This document shows positions 1 through 11,479 of a stretch of DNA of 39,537 bases, one piece after another (the first letter of the stretch is position 1; every line of letters starts with the position of its first letter). Both the position numbers and the translations under genes were made by a program. The stretch is from Saccoglossus kowalevskii. Its lineage: Eukaryota > Hemichordata > Enteropneusta > Harrimaniidae. Below the pieces are notes generated by a model. That model saw only the letters and a list, made by a program, of their open reading frames with translations, made no database searches and had not been told where the DNA came from. The DNA lies in contig NW_003123908.1 in the NCBI RefSeq assembly GCF_000003605.2, positions 130,694 through 170,230 on the forward strand, given 5' to 3'.

Positions 1-162
1 ATTCGACAAACGCGAAAGTATTTCGGGGACATTTCCATGCTCAATAATGTGCTGTCCACATTTGATGATAGGCAATTTCGATTAAGTAAGGGTATTCGGA
101 AGCAATATTCCTCTGTCGAAGATCAGCCGGTCAATGTAAGCTACGAAATAAAGAAATTCTAG
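1..162 (+). other. Open frame at left edge, unrecognised
   Basis: Frame 1 is open from the edge to a TAG at 160-162 (53 codons). It codes a charged product with YFGDISMLNNVLSTFDD and ends SYEIKKF. It has no creatine kinase similarity, so it is not the missing N-terminus. It may be the end of an upstream exon, a decayed transposon ORF, or chance. Confidence 0.2.
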
Positions 163-710
163 TTCAAAATCAAATCGTTCGATTTTTGCGGCAGACGTTC
201 GACGCGCCTCTTTCATGCATCTCGCGAGATCTCGCAATTGTACGGAAAATCACTTATTGCCAGGTGAATTAATGAGTGGTTGGCTAAAACAACCACGTAC
301 AGTACAGGGATTTTTTTAAACAAGGGAACAGGGGCACACTGCCCTCATGCCATGGCCATGCGCCACCTTACCCTGGGGAGCAGATCCTCTGGCAACCATA
401 AAATTCTGATAGACAAGGGATCACATGTGGCCACAGTCTTCACCTGTGACCTGTCTGATAGTAATTTTGGCCCCAAGGAAGCCATAGAATGCTCTATTAT
501 AACTTAGAATTATCCTGGTAAGGAGAACCCTATCTCCCCCACTTGGTGGCGGCGCTGAATTGCAGTGCTCCCTCTTGCAGTTTTTCTCTAGAAAAAACCA
601 TGCAGTATATAAACAGATTTATTTCAGACAAACAAGTGTAAAATATGATGTGCAGTTTTAACACCAGCGGGTGCTAAACCAAGTATGATTAATCTAATTG
701 TACAGAGTAT
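163..710. other. Non-coding stretch upstream of exon A
   Basis: I find no creatine kinase N-terminal exon here in any frame. A 75-codon open frame near 280-507 starts only at TTG and shows no recognisable family. The stretch is probably the upstream intron of the creatine kinase gene. Confidence 0.4.
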
Positions 711-841
711 TTAAAGCACTGCGCAGTCGCAGCATCGTGTTGTGTTCGATATGGGACTCATACACATACAACGTGTGTAAAATACGTTGTTTGTTTACAT
801 GGAATTCGAACCTGTGCTGCATGTCAGCTGTAGTGCTTTAA
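711..841 (+). mobile_element. TTAA-bounded MITE, copy 1
   Basis: It is bounded by TTAAAGCACT at the left and AGTGCTTTAA at the right (inverted). Its interior, with ttcgatatgggactca, tgtaaaatac and attcgaac, matches two other copies at 13437 and 19148. TTAA at both ends suggests a piggyBac-type non-autonomous element; the class is inferred. It ends 22 bases before creatine kinase exon A. Confidence 0.7.
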
Positions 842-863
842 TGTTAGGTGAATTGTTTTACAG

Positions 864-1079
864 GTATTTGCTGATCTGTTTGATCCAATAATTGATGAGC
901 GTTTTAATGGATATCCAAAACATGCTATCCACCCAACTGACATGGATGCTTCTAAAATCAGGGGTGGAATGTTTGATGAGAAATATGTGTTGTCATCAAG
1001 AGTACGTACTGGTCGTTGTATCCGTGGATTAAGCTTGCCGCCTGCATGTAATCGTGCTGAACGTCGGGAAGTAGAAAAA
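864..1079 (+). CDS. CKMT: Creatine kinase exon A
   Basis: 72 codons, phase 0 at both ends. The acceptor is tttacag at 857-863 and the donor gtgagt at 1080. It opens [13 protein letters not shown], the usual junction between the small N-terminal domain and the catalytic domain. It contains DASKIRGG, then [10 protein letters not shown], whose arginines bind ATP phosphates in the family, and [11 protein letters not shown]. It ends at AERREVEK. A short inverted-repeat element ends only 22 bases before its first base, so the branch point probably lies in or at the edge of that element. Confidence 0.95.
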
Positions 1080-4000
1080 GTGAGTAAATTTATCATTAGT
1101 TATAACCACAATCATGTTGTTCGTTTTCCTGTTACTAAATTAATATTGCTTTGCTCCAGATCAAATTTCACTTTTAATACCTTCGTTTTGATGTTTTGTT
1201 GTAAGAGCAAGCAAGCTCTTCAGATAACATCTGCATATGTGAAGGGAAATATGAAAGGAAACTAGTTTGAAAATGGAGCACTTTTGGTACATTAGCATTC
1301 TCTTCCGAAATGTTCAATGATCATGCAATTGTTTTAAGACCATAGCCAAGCCGATATGTGTTGCACAAGGTGTGCTTTTTAATCTATTCTGGGTTGGCAT
1401 TGTTTTTGTTTTGTAGCATAATACCAGTGACTTTGCTGCTATTATAAGCAGAAAATATGTCCACAGTATAGTTTCAATATCAAGGCTCTAGAATCTGCAT
1501 ACTAGTAATTTAAATCATCATTCTTGAAATTTATTCTCATACAGGCACATTTTCTCACATTTGCTTGGAAAATCAACCCCTTTGAACATAATAAAATGAT
1601 CAGGGGACCCAGTCACAGAACTTAAAGTGTGCATACTGGATTGAATGTCTCAATAATAGTAATAATTGTTTATTGCATCTTTAGAAATATACATTTCTTT
1701 CAATATATAGCAATATATTGCATTAATCAATACAGAAAAATAAAATAAAACAAGTTAGTAAGAAGAATTTAAAAAAGTAAATAAAATATAATAAGTTCAA
1801 ATCACATGTTTTTTGTGCAATGTTGGAATGCCATGAAGATAAATTGTGCAACATGCTTAATTGAGGTTTTGTCTCTTATTTTCATTATAAATTGAAATTT
1901 TTCATTATTAGTTTTGATTTCTTTTCGGAATATTATATGTGAGAACAAATCTTGCATGTAATGTCAATCGAACACAATAAAGAGCAGACAATGATGTGTT
2001 CAAAAAATAGTCTGATTTCAATATTGAAATTTACTGTTATTGAATTGTGACCAAGGGATAAATAAGTATGGACGACAGAGGTATAATTAGCTGGTACAAC
2101 AAATTCCCGTACTGAGTTTATTTACCAAGATTACACTGGAGAGCGACACTGTAAATTACAGGAACTTAAAAATCCGTCAGTTGATCAAATCTAACAAACT
2201 CCGCACAGTTTGGCTTGTAAGGAGTTAACACTTTCTACACAGTTGAAATGAGCTGGACTCGCAAACCAAATCCGGGCTGAATGGTTCAGTGGTCAGAGAG
2301 GGGAAAGGACGAGATGCTCTTCAGACGAATCCAATGATGTTACTAACCCAAAATGATTTCTCAGTGCTAAGTTTCATGGGAAATATGCAAATTACTTCTA
2401 GTCACTCATTGTGCGCCCTTTTTGTCAAATTTCATAATAGCTAATAAGTTAAATTACTGAAAATGGTTTAAATACATATCTGCATTATCAAAAAAAGTCA
2501 GTAGGAATAATCAAAAATATTACAGATTAAATAGTGCCCTCAATGGCCAACTTTACTTAGCTCACAGAATGAATCCTTTTATTCGATGCCGATTTAATTA
2601 TTGAGCACTTATTTTTTCTTTTTTTTAAATTCATTTTTGAATACAACATTGTACATTTGTATGTGCCTACGTGCGGTTTATGAGAATCTATATAATAGTT
2701 AAAAATCATGGTTAGTGATGACAGTATCAAATTTGCTGGTCTTGACTATGGTATAATATTTGATATATACATGTATGTATAGTTCTTGTTCTGCATTAAA
2801 TCAAAACTTTGCATTTAAGGTTTCTACTGATGCATTGAACAGTCTCAGTGGTGAATTCAAGGGACAATATTATCCACTTGGTAACATGACTGAGCAGCAA
2901 CAACAACAACTTATTGATGATCACTTCTTATTTGATAAACCAGTATCTCCATTATTGACATGTGCTGGTATGGCACGTGATTGGCCTGATGGTCGTGGTA
3001 TCTGGTGAGTGTGACTGCAGTCATTTATTGTTGCAAAAATGTTACATGCATCATTTCAAACCCACTTACATTGATTTCATTCCCCAAATATTGCTCATCA
3101 AATAGTTTTTAAAGTTAGATATTACAAATTAATTTTAACATTGTATTTCAGTATTCCAAAACAAAAAATGTAAAGTGCAAACAGTTTTAAATGGGGGAAC
3201 TCAACCCCAGGGCTTAAATTTATAAAAAAAAACAATTTCAAGGTATTTTCAACATATTTAAAAATTGTTTTGTCGTATAGGAATAGCATAGGGAAAATCA
3301 GTATTTTTTGAAGGGCACCAAGGCCAAGAAAATCAGTCTATCAAAAAAGTACAATGGTACCGAGGTACGATTTAGCCAAATGATACCGAAATTATTTGTA
3401 ATTTTTGATAAGATAACAATTCAAATTTTCATAATAGCGATACTGTCCTTTAACTCTTCTTTTAATATATTCTACCTTTTTTATTAGTCCCCGTTTGGAC
3501 GAAGTCCGAAAACAGGGACTTGTAATTCGATCTCCGTCCGTCCGTGCGTCCGTCCGTAGTCGTATCTCAGAATCCCTTGGACCGATTCTGTTCATTCTTT
3601 GCATGTGCCTAGTACTTTATGTGGGACATATGCACATGCAGTGGTTTAGCGATTCGATTCAAAATGGCCGACTGGCAGCCATCTTGTTTTTTGAAAATGT
3701 TGTATTTTGGACATGCTTGTCAGTTTTTATTCAAACTTGGTACATAGATTATACATGTTAGGATACATGTCCATGACGATTTATTTCACAATTGGATCAA
3801 AGATAGCCGACTGGCAGCCATCTTGTTTTTTGAAAATGCTGTATTTTGGACATGCTTTGTCAGTTTTCATTCAAATTTAGTACATAGATCATACATGTTA
3901 GGATACATGTCCCCGACTGTTCGTGAGTTCCTGAGTCTGTCAGTCCTTCCATGTGTCCGTCCGTCCGTGCGTCAGTCTGTCCAGAGTCATATTTCAGAAT

Positions 4001-7000
4001 CCTGTGGACTGATTCCGTTCATTCTTTGCATGTGCCTAGTACCTTATGTGAGACATATGCACATACAGTGGTTTAGCGATTTGATTCAAAATGGACGACT
4101 GGCAGCCATCTTATTTTTTGAAAATGTTGTATTTTGGACATGCTTTGTCAGTTGTCATTCAAACTTGGTACATAGATTATACATGTTAGGATACATGTCC
4201 ATGACGATTTATTTCGCAATTGGATCAAAGATGGTCGACTGGCAGACATCTTGTTTTGGGTTTTTTTATGCGGTATCTTGGACGTGCTCTGTCAGTTTTC
4301 ATTCAAATTTGGCACATACATGTACTTTATACATGTTAGGATGCATGTCCATGACAATTTGTTTCAAAATCTGGTCAAGGATGGCAGATTGACAGCCATC
4401 TGACTTTTTGGCCTTATATTTCCACAATTTATGTACCATTTTCATTCATATTTGGCACATACATCATACATATCAGTGTGTTTCATAATCAGATCAAAGA
4501 TGGCAGAATTTCAAGGACACGCGACAACTCCTCCGCTTTAATATGACAAGACAAAGAGAACTTTCAAAAATTTAACGAGGACTGTGTCATTTTCAATGAC
4601 TTGTTTTATTCATAACTAAATAAGCTATACAAATTAGAGGTTTCTGATCTTGATTTTAAGATATTTGCTTGATAATTCAGATGATTTATAATACTGAATT
4701 CTGCCGTAAATTCGCCCAGAGAGGTTAAACGGCAGTTCGGGTTATTAAAAAAATTAATTGGGACCAAGAAACCGCCCAGGGCGATTTTTTGGCAGTTTTT
4801 TAAGGTGTTATTTTAATCTTTTCTGATGCCTAAAAGTTTCGCCTTAGTCATTGACGCCTATTCAAGAGTATTGATGTCTATTGTGACTACTACAGACTAG
4901 CGTGAATGGGTTAGCTTCGTTTTGACAATGAGTTGTTATCGCTGTAAATAATGTTAAATTATTTTTTAAATTCTCAGTTTATCTTTTATTTTCCCATCAA
5001 AATCCAAGCCAAAAGATGATCATACAACAACATCGGCAAATCTCTTAAAAATCTCTGGGTTCAATAACATTAACATATTTAAATGTGAACACGTTGGCAT
5101 CATCCATCATTTTCATTGGTTAATTATCGATTTGACCTGTCAGGTCAGGTAAAAAGTATGTTTATTTGCCTTTTAAAAATTGCTAATCACCTCTTTCGAA
5201 AACCATCATGCAGTTTTCAACTGAAATCAATGCCAACACATCTTACTATGACATCGCTTTCCTTACTATGATCACTACCATTCAGAAAAATTCTGGTTCT
5301 ACCTGCAATACCATTCAGCATTCTGATTGGTTAATGGCATTCTTGATCCATCTGGTCAAAGGACACATGTCGGTCAACCAATGCGTCACAAACATCGTGG
5401 CAGGACAACGTTTTTTACCGAAGCGATTGAGTGATCAAAAATAACCGCTCCCGATAAAATTTTACTTTTATTTCATATCAAACAAAGAAGTAACATTTTT
5501 TGAATGGCATCATGACTGAGTAAGAGAAATTAATGGTAAAATCTGTGTATAACATCACAAAGTAGGTTATGTCACGTCGTAACTTTGATGATCGTTTGGA
5601 TATTATCTTAAAATTTAATTTTGCAACAATTCAAATTTCCTTGTTTCTTTTTCATTTATTTATTAAATCAATGCAAATAACCCGTACAGTTTGATGTATT
5701 GTTTTGAGACAAGATTTACGTTAACCCACCTGTATTAGCGCTGCGATAACACATGATCAGGTCTTTATATAGGTAAAACACTGCAATTTAAAAAAATATG
5801 ATAGTTGCTGAGTACTACTTCTGATTTTCCAAAGTTGGTAGCTCTGCATTTGTATCATATTATTATACATCTGTTACTTGTAAAACCATAAGTTACCATA
5901 AGCATGTCATAATGGTGTGGTATTGCATGGGGTATCTGCATCCAATCGCATTCCAAATATGAATCATAGTGAAAAAAGTCCAACAACTTTCATCATTTTG
6001 CTCAGTTTTGGGCTTCCTATATCCTATATTTGCAAAGATGTATAATATTAGGGTTATCACAAGCATGACCTCCCCAACCCATCGGCCGATATCCGATTTA
6101 CTGTCTTTGTTGATACTTTGGCTTATCCTCACATTAACTCCATATACTAGTAATGTATATTCTATGCATGTTTGACTGCAGGCATAATGACAAGAAGAAT
6201 TTCCTGGTTTGGGTCAATGAAGAAGATCATACTCGTATCATTTCAATGGAAAAAAGTGGTAATATGAGACGTGTATTCCAGCGTTTCTGTGATGGCATCA
6301 ACAAGGTGAGACTAACATAAAAAATCCTCTAAAATCCCCTGCATGTACATTTATGATTCATTTTATCACCTTATAACAAAATAAATGTGTTCATTGTTAT
6401 TTGAAAATAATTTTACATTTAATTTTGAAGTTTTCTAATTGTTAGCCCCAACTGGGCACATCCCATTTTTTCAGTTCATGCTCCAGACTTTTTTGTTTAT
6501 TAATGGCCAACTGGCAGCCGTATTTGACCTACAAAAACATTTTCTTCATGTTGTGCTGCTGATTCTGTTTAATATTGGTAACACTTGTTGGCATACTGAG
6601 GAACATTTTATGTAAAAAATACTTACAGCAAGTCTCAGAAGTATTGGGGCAGCCAATTTGCAAACTCGCTAGCTTGGGTTTTGACTATACAGGTTGGCTT
6701 TCGAATCTCGCTGGCGCCGGTTTGTCTATATTGCATTAGGGGACATAGAATGTTTTTACGCATCCTCAGCATGGTACATGTCTGGATTCCCCTGAATGAT
6801 TTCCGAAAATAGCTCAAAAATGGCCACAGTCAGCTGGCGTGATAATATTATAAATGTGATTAATCCATCGATATTTATTATATGAGGTTAGCCTTCTTGA
6901 ACACTGCTTGAAACTAAATAAACAAGTTGAGAAACAGTTTCCTACAAATCAGAGAACTTGAAAAATAACGAACTTTCACACTCAAACGATCCGTTGGGGT

Positions 7001-10000
7001 AACATTAACCCAACCGCTGAAAAAATCGACCTCATTCGTCGTTTTTGTGTGGACACAAAGAGCATAGAACACTTTCCCTGGTATATCTGAAAGCGAAATC
7101 GCCATCCAACTGTAAGACTGTCGCTGATTAGCTCCTAAACTATGATGATCGTCCTATACTGTTACATAGATTCGTCTTAAGTGGGCGTGACCGCAAGGCA
7201 GCGCTGGCGAGATTCGTAAGCCAACCTTTTAGTCAAAACCAAAGCAGTTAGCCAATTTGCTAGCGAGTTTGCAAATTTGCTGCCCCAATACTTCTGAGAC
7301 TTGCTGTAATTCTTTCTCATAACTTGAGAATACAATCACTAACTTTAAGTTTATTGGTACATAGACAGGCAATGTATTATTTTACAAGGATACCATTTGA
7401 ATTTCAACCAGACCCTATCTAATATGGCTGACTAGTTTGAAATTTACACTGGTCAAAAAAATGTGATATGGTAATTCACAGGGTATTCATATTTTTAGAG
7501 GCTTACTTACAAACAAAAATGTTTCTGATCAAATATTGTTCTATGGGTATTATTTTTTGCAATATGGTGTCATGAAATGCATTTCTGAACCGCAATTTGA
7601 GTGTCCTGCTGCACACAAGAATTGTGCTGTCAATGACAAAAATATGTAACATATTCTTGACTTGCAGTCCGAGACATTTAAGTCACAGCATACAAATAGT
7701 ACATGTAGCCCTTAGGAATGTAGTAAATATAAATGCTGACATTCTCAATGGCTCATTTTTGTTACATCTGTTACCACTTAGGTTGAACAAGCTATTCAAG
7801 ATAAAGGATGGGAATTCATGTGGAATGAACATCTTGGCTATATTTTAACCTGTCCATCTAACTTAGGTACAGGATTACGTGCAGGTGTTCATGTTAGAAT
7901 ACCAAAACTGTCAAAGGTAAGACCTGTTTCCAGTCATTAATAATTTAGTTCTGTAAGTAGAGATTTTGAAGTTTTATAAATACAGATTATGTTATTACAA
8001 GGATATAATGTATGAAACTAGTCAACACATTTACTTGGTTATTATCGTATGATATAACTTATGATAATACAATTTCTCAAGTTTTGTTTGTTTAATTTAA
8101 CTATGATTATAGCACCCTCGTCTTGACGAAATCTTGGACAATCTGCGTCTTCAGAAACGAGGTACTGGTGGTGTTGATACTGCAGCTGAGGGTGATACCT
8201 TTGACATCTCAAACATGGATCGACTTGGCCAGTCTGAGGTAAATCCATAATAATTTATTAAATAAGACCACCTGCTGATTCCATTATTCATTCATTCATT
8301 TCTTTCTAGAATATGTGACTTGATTCTTCCCCTTATATAGTGCTCCATTCTTTCGGATTGTGTCCACTGTTCCAAATGTCATAGTTACCTTGAGTGTGCT
8401 CTTTAACAGGACTGAAATTTCCACACACAAAAATAAAATTGTATGTGACTGTGTAGATGATGTCAATGTGGCCCCTAATTTCTTCATTTCTACAAAAAAA
8501 TAAGAATTACAAATTCTGTAACTATAGTAGGAAGTTTTTCAATATTAGTGTATGTTTCTGTTGTGTCAATGACAAGCCACTGAATTAGCATAAATGTGTG
8601 TCATATCAGCTTAGAGAGCTCACTGGTTGCTATGTGTATTCTAATTAATGTGTCATTCGTTCTAATTTAGGCAAAAGCTGAAGGCCATCATTTAGTTATG
8701 AAATAGGCATCTCAAACAGTTGATATTTTACAATCAAATTAAAATGCTTGATTTAATTGTGTTAAATGCAAAGAACAATTAAGAGTTAAATGAAAACAAT
8801 CATGAACGCCTTGCTTTAAATAGCTTAACAGTAATACAGTCTGCTCTCACTTTTTCACAGGACAAACTTATTGATTAGTTAACTTCCCTCTTTTCATTAC
8901 AAATCCATAGCATAGTCCCATTTACAGGCTGCTCTTTCCTTCAGAAGATTGGGACAAAATATCCTATGTCTGATATTAAGGCTCATTTCCAGAAATATGA
9001 AAGAATATATGAAAAAAGTGCAGAAAATGAGAAAGTCTAATGGTGAAAAGGTTAAATTAAATATAGTTTCTGGCCATATGCTAACACTCAATAAGAAATT
9101 ATATCTGCCATGTGTTTTTCATGGGCAAGAAAAGAAGGATATAACTCCTAAATTAGCATACAGTCAAACCTGTCTAAAGTGGCCACCCAGGGGATTTTTG
9201 GCCTTTATAAGACAGGTTCTCTAATTTATTCATGAATATTAATTAGGCATTGAATCAATGTATTAAGACAGATCGCGCAACTCCATTTCACACACACTAT
9301 CACACTACTTTACACAGTATCCAAACACTTTAGTACAAATAAAAATGTTGATTTTTATTCAATTTTAAATTGTTTTTTGTAAATCAAAATCATTTCACAA
9401 AAATCATTGCACAATAATGATTAATATCGAAAATTAAATGTTTGAGGATTTGTACAGTAAAGTTCATGTTCAGCAGCAGTTTTTAATAGTCTAATTTCCT
9501 ACTGAAGAAATCAATCAGCTTGCTTTGCTTAGCTGTTCTGATTTTCATGTTTCTTTTAATGTTTGTGTCTTGCGCACTTAGTAACTGTAAATCGTAATGT
9601 CCCTAGGCTATAGCTAATTCTTTCAAGGAGAAGGGAGAGGGACAGAATTAGCAGTGCTTTATTAACCCCTACAACATACAAAAAGATCACTTACCTGGTA
9701 TCTTTTGTAGTGATGGATCTTCTTCCAGTTATGTGACACTTGACAGTTTTTTCCCCCAACACAATTCCCTTTCCCACAATTTGCCTTGATCCCCTTACAA
9801 ACAGTTCATGTACAAAGGATTGAACTAGAACTGAAACATTATGCACAGATGTAATCATGTATATCAATACACATGTAGTAACTTACAACAATACAACCCT
9901 TGTTGCCAATTTGTTTGGTGCCAAAGAAAACCATTACTTATCGTTCTCCAGCTGCAGTGTATTCAAAAATGGATAAACCACATTATCATTTGTCATGACA

Positions 10001-10228
10001 TAACAATGTGCTTATTATCACCATTTTTTTTAACTTGGTTGCTTCACAAAACAGTTGGGTAAAACATTTTGGTAGCAGTGACTCACAATTATTTGTAATT
10101 TGTTAATGCAGGTTCAACTGGTACAGCGTGTTATTGACGGAGTTGATTTGCTGATTAAATTGGAAAAACAACTAGAAAAAGGAAAGCGAATTGACAGCAT
10201 GATACCTAAACCTATATCACGGTACTAA
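864..10228 (+). CDS. CKMT: Mitochondrial-type creatine kinase, 3' six coding exons (5' part outside window)
   Basis: The spliced CDS is 864-1079, 2820-3004, 6182-6305, 7782-7916, 8113-8238 and 10112-10228: 903 nt, 300 residues plus TAA. Every junction is GT..AG and keeps frame. Creatine kinase moves phosphate between ATP and creatine; mitochondrial forms act in the intermembrane space. Visible signatures are the SRVRTGR nucleotide-binding arginines (exon A), [14 protein letters not shown] (B), WVNEEDH with the catalytic glutamate (C), the active-site cysteine in [14 protein letters not shown] (D) and the flexible loop RGTGGVDTA (E). [16 protein letters not shown] and the [19 protein letters not shown] stretch are closer to animal mitochondrial CKs than to muscle or brain cytosolic CKs. 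Family members have about 380-420 residues, so some 80-120 N-terminal residues, including any transit peptide, lie upstream. The isoform is inferred; the last domain of a multi-domain flagellar CK is not excluded. Confidence 0.95.
1080..2819 (+). other. Creatine kinase intron A-B
   Basis: 1,740 bases of AT-rich intron. A patch at 2281-2330 looks weakly like a tRNA-derived SINE head (ggttcagtggtcagag, later cgaatcc) but has no second copy in the window. Nothing else is recognised. Confidence 0.85.
2820..3004 (+). CDS. CKMT: Creatine kinase exon B
   Basis: 61 codons plus two bases of a split tryptophan codon (phase 2 exit). The acceptor is gcatttaag and the donor gtgagt at 3005. The product runs from [13 protein letters not shown] to [11 protein letters not shown]. 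It includes [14 protein letters not shown], an invariant block of the family. Just before it is a run of five glutamines coded by CAG/CAA, longer than the two or three usual here; it may be a mild repeat expansion. Confidence 0.95.
3486..4608 (+). repeat. Hairpin-headed dispersed repeat, copy 1
   Basis: A 1.1-kb element in the second visible creatine kinase intron. It opens with an AGTCCC...GGGACT hairpin (3486-3520) containing a GGAC-gaa-GTCC core, then a GTCC-rich simple tract. Several direct units of roughly 150-300 bp follow, each with the phrase atggccgactggcagccatc and then catacatgttaggatacatg. It matches 28008-29195 nearly end to end in the same orientation, apart from an internal loss of about 100 bases near 4510. 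Open frames of up to 189 codons inside come from the repeat units and have no family. No transposase is seen and its class is unknown. Confidence 0.8.
4701..4795. repeat. Small foldback element
   Basis: The left arm ctgccgtaaattcgccc...aggtt pairs with the right arm aaccgccc...gggcga...ggcag, about 28 bases imperfectly paired around a 45-base loop. It lies in the creatine kinase intron downstream of the hairpin-headed repeat. It is probably an old MITE; no second copy was found in the window. Confidence 0.45.
4800..6181 (+). other. Rest of creatine kinase intron B-C
   Basis: AT-rich intron. Short open frames at 5208-5444 and on both strands of 5893-6175 have no family, no splice support and overlap each other, so I treat them as chance. 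No RNA gene or repeat is recognised. Confidence 0.6.
6182..6305 (+). CDS. CKMT: Creatine kinase exon C
   Basis: One base completing the split tryptophan codon, then 41 codons. The acceptor is gactgcag and the donor gtgaga at 6306. It codes [16 protein letters not shown], with the acidic pair that acts as catalytic base in the family, then [19 protein letters not shown]. The 3.2-kb intron before it is the longest of this gene's introns in the window and holds the first hairpin-headed dispersed repeat. Confidence 0.95.
6440..7480 (+). repeat. Diverged copy of the hairpin-headed repeat family, interrupted
   Basis: Fragments at 6440-6620 (ttagccccaact, atggccaactggcagcc, attggtaacacttg) and 7345-7480 (ttggtacatagac, atggctgactag) resemble the family seen at 3486 and 28008. 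They are separated by the foldback element at 6626-7306, which appears to have inserted into an older copy. Boundaries are approximate. Confidence 0.45.
6626..7306. mobile_element. Foldback DNA transposon with ~110-bp inverted ends
   Basis: The left arm begins CAGCAAGTCTCAGAAGTATT at 6626. The right arm ends as its reverse complement at 7306. Pairing continues with small gaps for about 110 bases (gcaaactcgctagc, gttttgacta, ggttggctt, gaatctcgc). TA flanks both ends (6624-6625, 7307-7308), suggesting a TA target duplication as in Tc1/mariner-like elements. About 460 internal bases carry no transposase. It lies in creatine kinase intron C-D. Confidence 0.8.
7782..7916 (+). CDS. CKMT: Creatine kinase exon D (active-site cysteine)
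   Basis: 45 codons, phase 0 at both ends. The acceptor is ccacttag and the donor gtaaga at 7917. It carries [15 protein letters not shown] followed by [14 protein letters not shown]. The TGT at 7851-7853 is the reactive cysteine conserved in phosphagen kinases. The intact CPSNLGTG context argues for a working enzyme, not a pseudogene. Confidence 0.96.
8113..8238 (+). CDS. CKMT: Creatine kinase exon E (flexible loop)
   Basis: 42 codons, phase 0 at both ends. The acceptor is gattatag and the donor gtaaat at 8239, the weakest donor of the gene. It codes [24 protein letters not shown], whose RGTGGVDTA loop closes over substrate in the family, then [13 protein letters not shown]. The intron before it is only 196 bases (7917-8112), the shortest here. 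Confidence 0.95.
9167..9218. repeat. Short hairpin repeat AACCTGTCT...AGACAGGTT
   Basis: Inverted arms aacctgtct and agacaggtt enclose tggcca and tggcc half-sites, making a hairpin of about 52 bases in the last creatine kinase intron. The inner ggcctttataa resembles the tttataga core of the satellite at the right edge; a relationship is possible but weakly supported. Confidence 0.45.
10112..10228 (+). CDS. CKMT: Creatine kinase terminal exon F
   Basis: 38 codons and TAA (10226-10228). The acceptor is gttaatgcag. It codes [20 protein letters not shown] and a basic tail ending KPISRY. Basic C-terminal tails in mitochondrial CKs bind cardiolipin, which fits the isoform call; that is inference from composition. 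Confidence 0.95.
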   Translation, partial: VQLVQRVIDGVDLLIKLEKQLEKGKRIDSMIPKPISRY

Positions 10229-11264
10229 TTCTGATGAAAGCTTTACAGTGGATAATATCCTGAAGATAGTTAGTTAAAAATATTGAACCATATTAGGTGA
10301 TTTTTATTACTAAAAAGTAATTTTAAAATGCCAATCAATGCATTGTTTACTGGCTCATTTATTGTATGTCTTTTGTTTTTTGAAGGTATATAAATAACAT
10401 TCTCTTATGTATTCTCTATCTATATAAAAAGTGAAGAAAAACTGTATAAAAATATCTGACGATTTGTCAAGGCTCTATAGGAATTGCTTTTGATGACTTT
10501 TGTAGCAGTGTTTTTGCTGACATTTTAACCCTAAATCATAATAGATTTATAAAAGTATGTATATATATATGTGTGTGTTATTTATGAGTATTTATTAAAT
10601 TGTTTCCTGTCATTCAGTGAACACTTTAAAGACTGTCTATTTCCAATTTTTAAATGTATTTTGTATTTATGTTATACTGAGCCAGAATCATATTTATTGT
10701 ACAAATGATTACTAAACACAGGATAGTGTGCCTAGTCGCCTGGCCTATAGGCTGTCACACTTGTTTCCATTCTGCGAGGGTACACATGTGCAGTGACTGG
10801 TTGGGAAGAACCAGTTGTTTGCACTCAAAGATAAAATAATGGTGTTCACTGCTGTTATTAAATATTCATGTGTTCCTGCTAATAAAACAACTTATGGGCA
10901 ATTTCATCACAACAGATCACAAGTCTGTGTCAGCAAGTAACATTTGTAATAACACATTTGCATGCTGGTTGGCAAAAATGTAAACATATGATGCCACTGT
11001 GCGACGGCCTATATAGATAAATAACTAGAATTCAAATGTCCAAAAAAATCAATTTTTCAGCTGGCTGGGTGCTGTTTACATGAGCATTGTTTGTACATCC
11101 TAACATTATACCTTCTATTCATTTCAGCTCAGTATTTAACTTACTTTTGTTTTGTTCTACTGCAAGTATTTTAATAATTTATCAATATTTATTACATGTT
11201 TGAAGATGTATTTCTAGATTACTATGGTTTCATTAGAGTTAGCATGCATGAAATAATTAATAAA
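10229..11264 (+). other. Creatine kinase 3' UTR and candidate poly(A) signals
   Basis: AT-rich non-coding sequence follows the stop. AATAAA occurs at 10881-10886 and 11259-11264; either would give a 3' UTR of 0.7-1.05 kb. A short (TA)/(TG) run lies near 10558-10580. No other gene is seen. Which signal is used cannot be decided from sequence. Confidence 0.5.
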
Positions 11265-11479
11265 ACATTGAATCATACATTCATGTCTTTGTAATAATAA
11301 TTTCATGATGCAACTGATCACATTTCAGTCAATTTTTACTGGATGACAGTGTTATGATAGTTCAATATCTGGAACTGCAATCTGGTACTTCTAAAAATGC
11401 AAAGTACCGTAGATTAAAATTGAAAGGCCATTTACATGTAACAAACTTTTCTCTAAAATGTTGAGTTATCGTTAAAATG

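Noticed and set aside
280-507. 75-codon frame as a creatine kinase N-terminal exon
   Set aside because: It shows none of the N-terminal domain features, such as the NPGHP-type motif, and needs a TTG start.
2281-2330. tRNA-derived SINE or tRNA
   Set aside because: Only weak A- and B-box words; no cloverleaf, tail or second copy.
3495-4392. Plus-strand frames of 88 and 189 codons
   Set aside because: They come from tandem units of the dispersed repeat, recur in copy 2 with breaks, and match no family.
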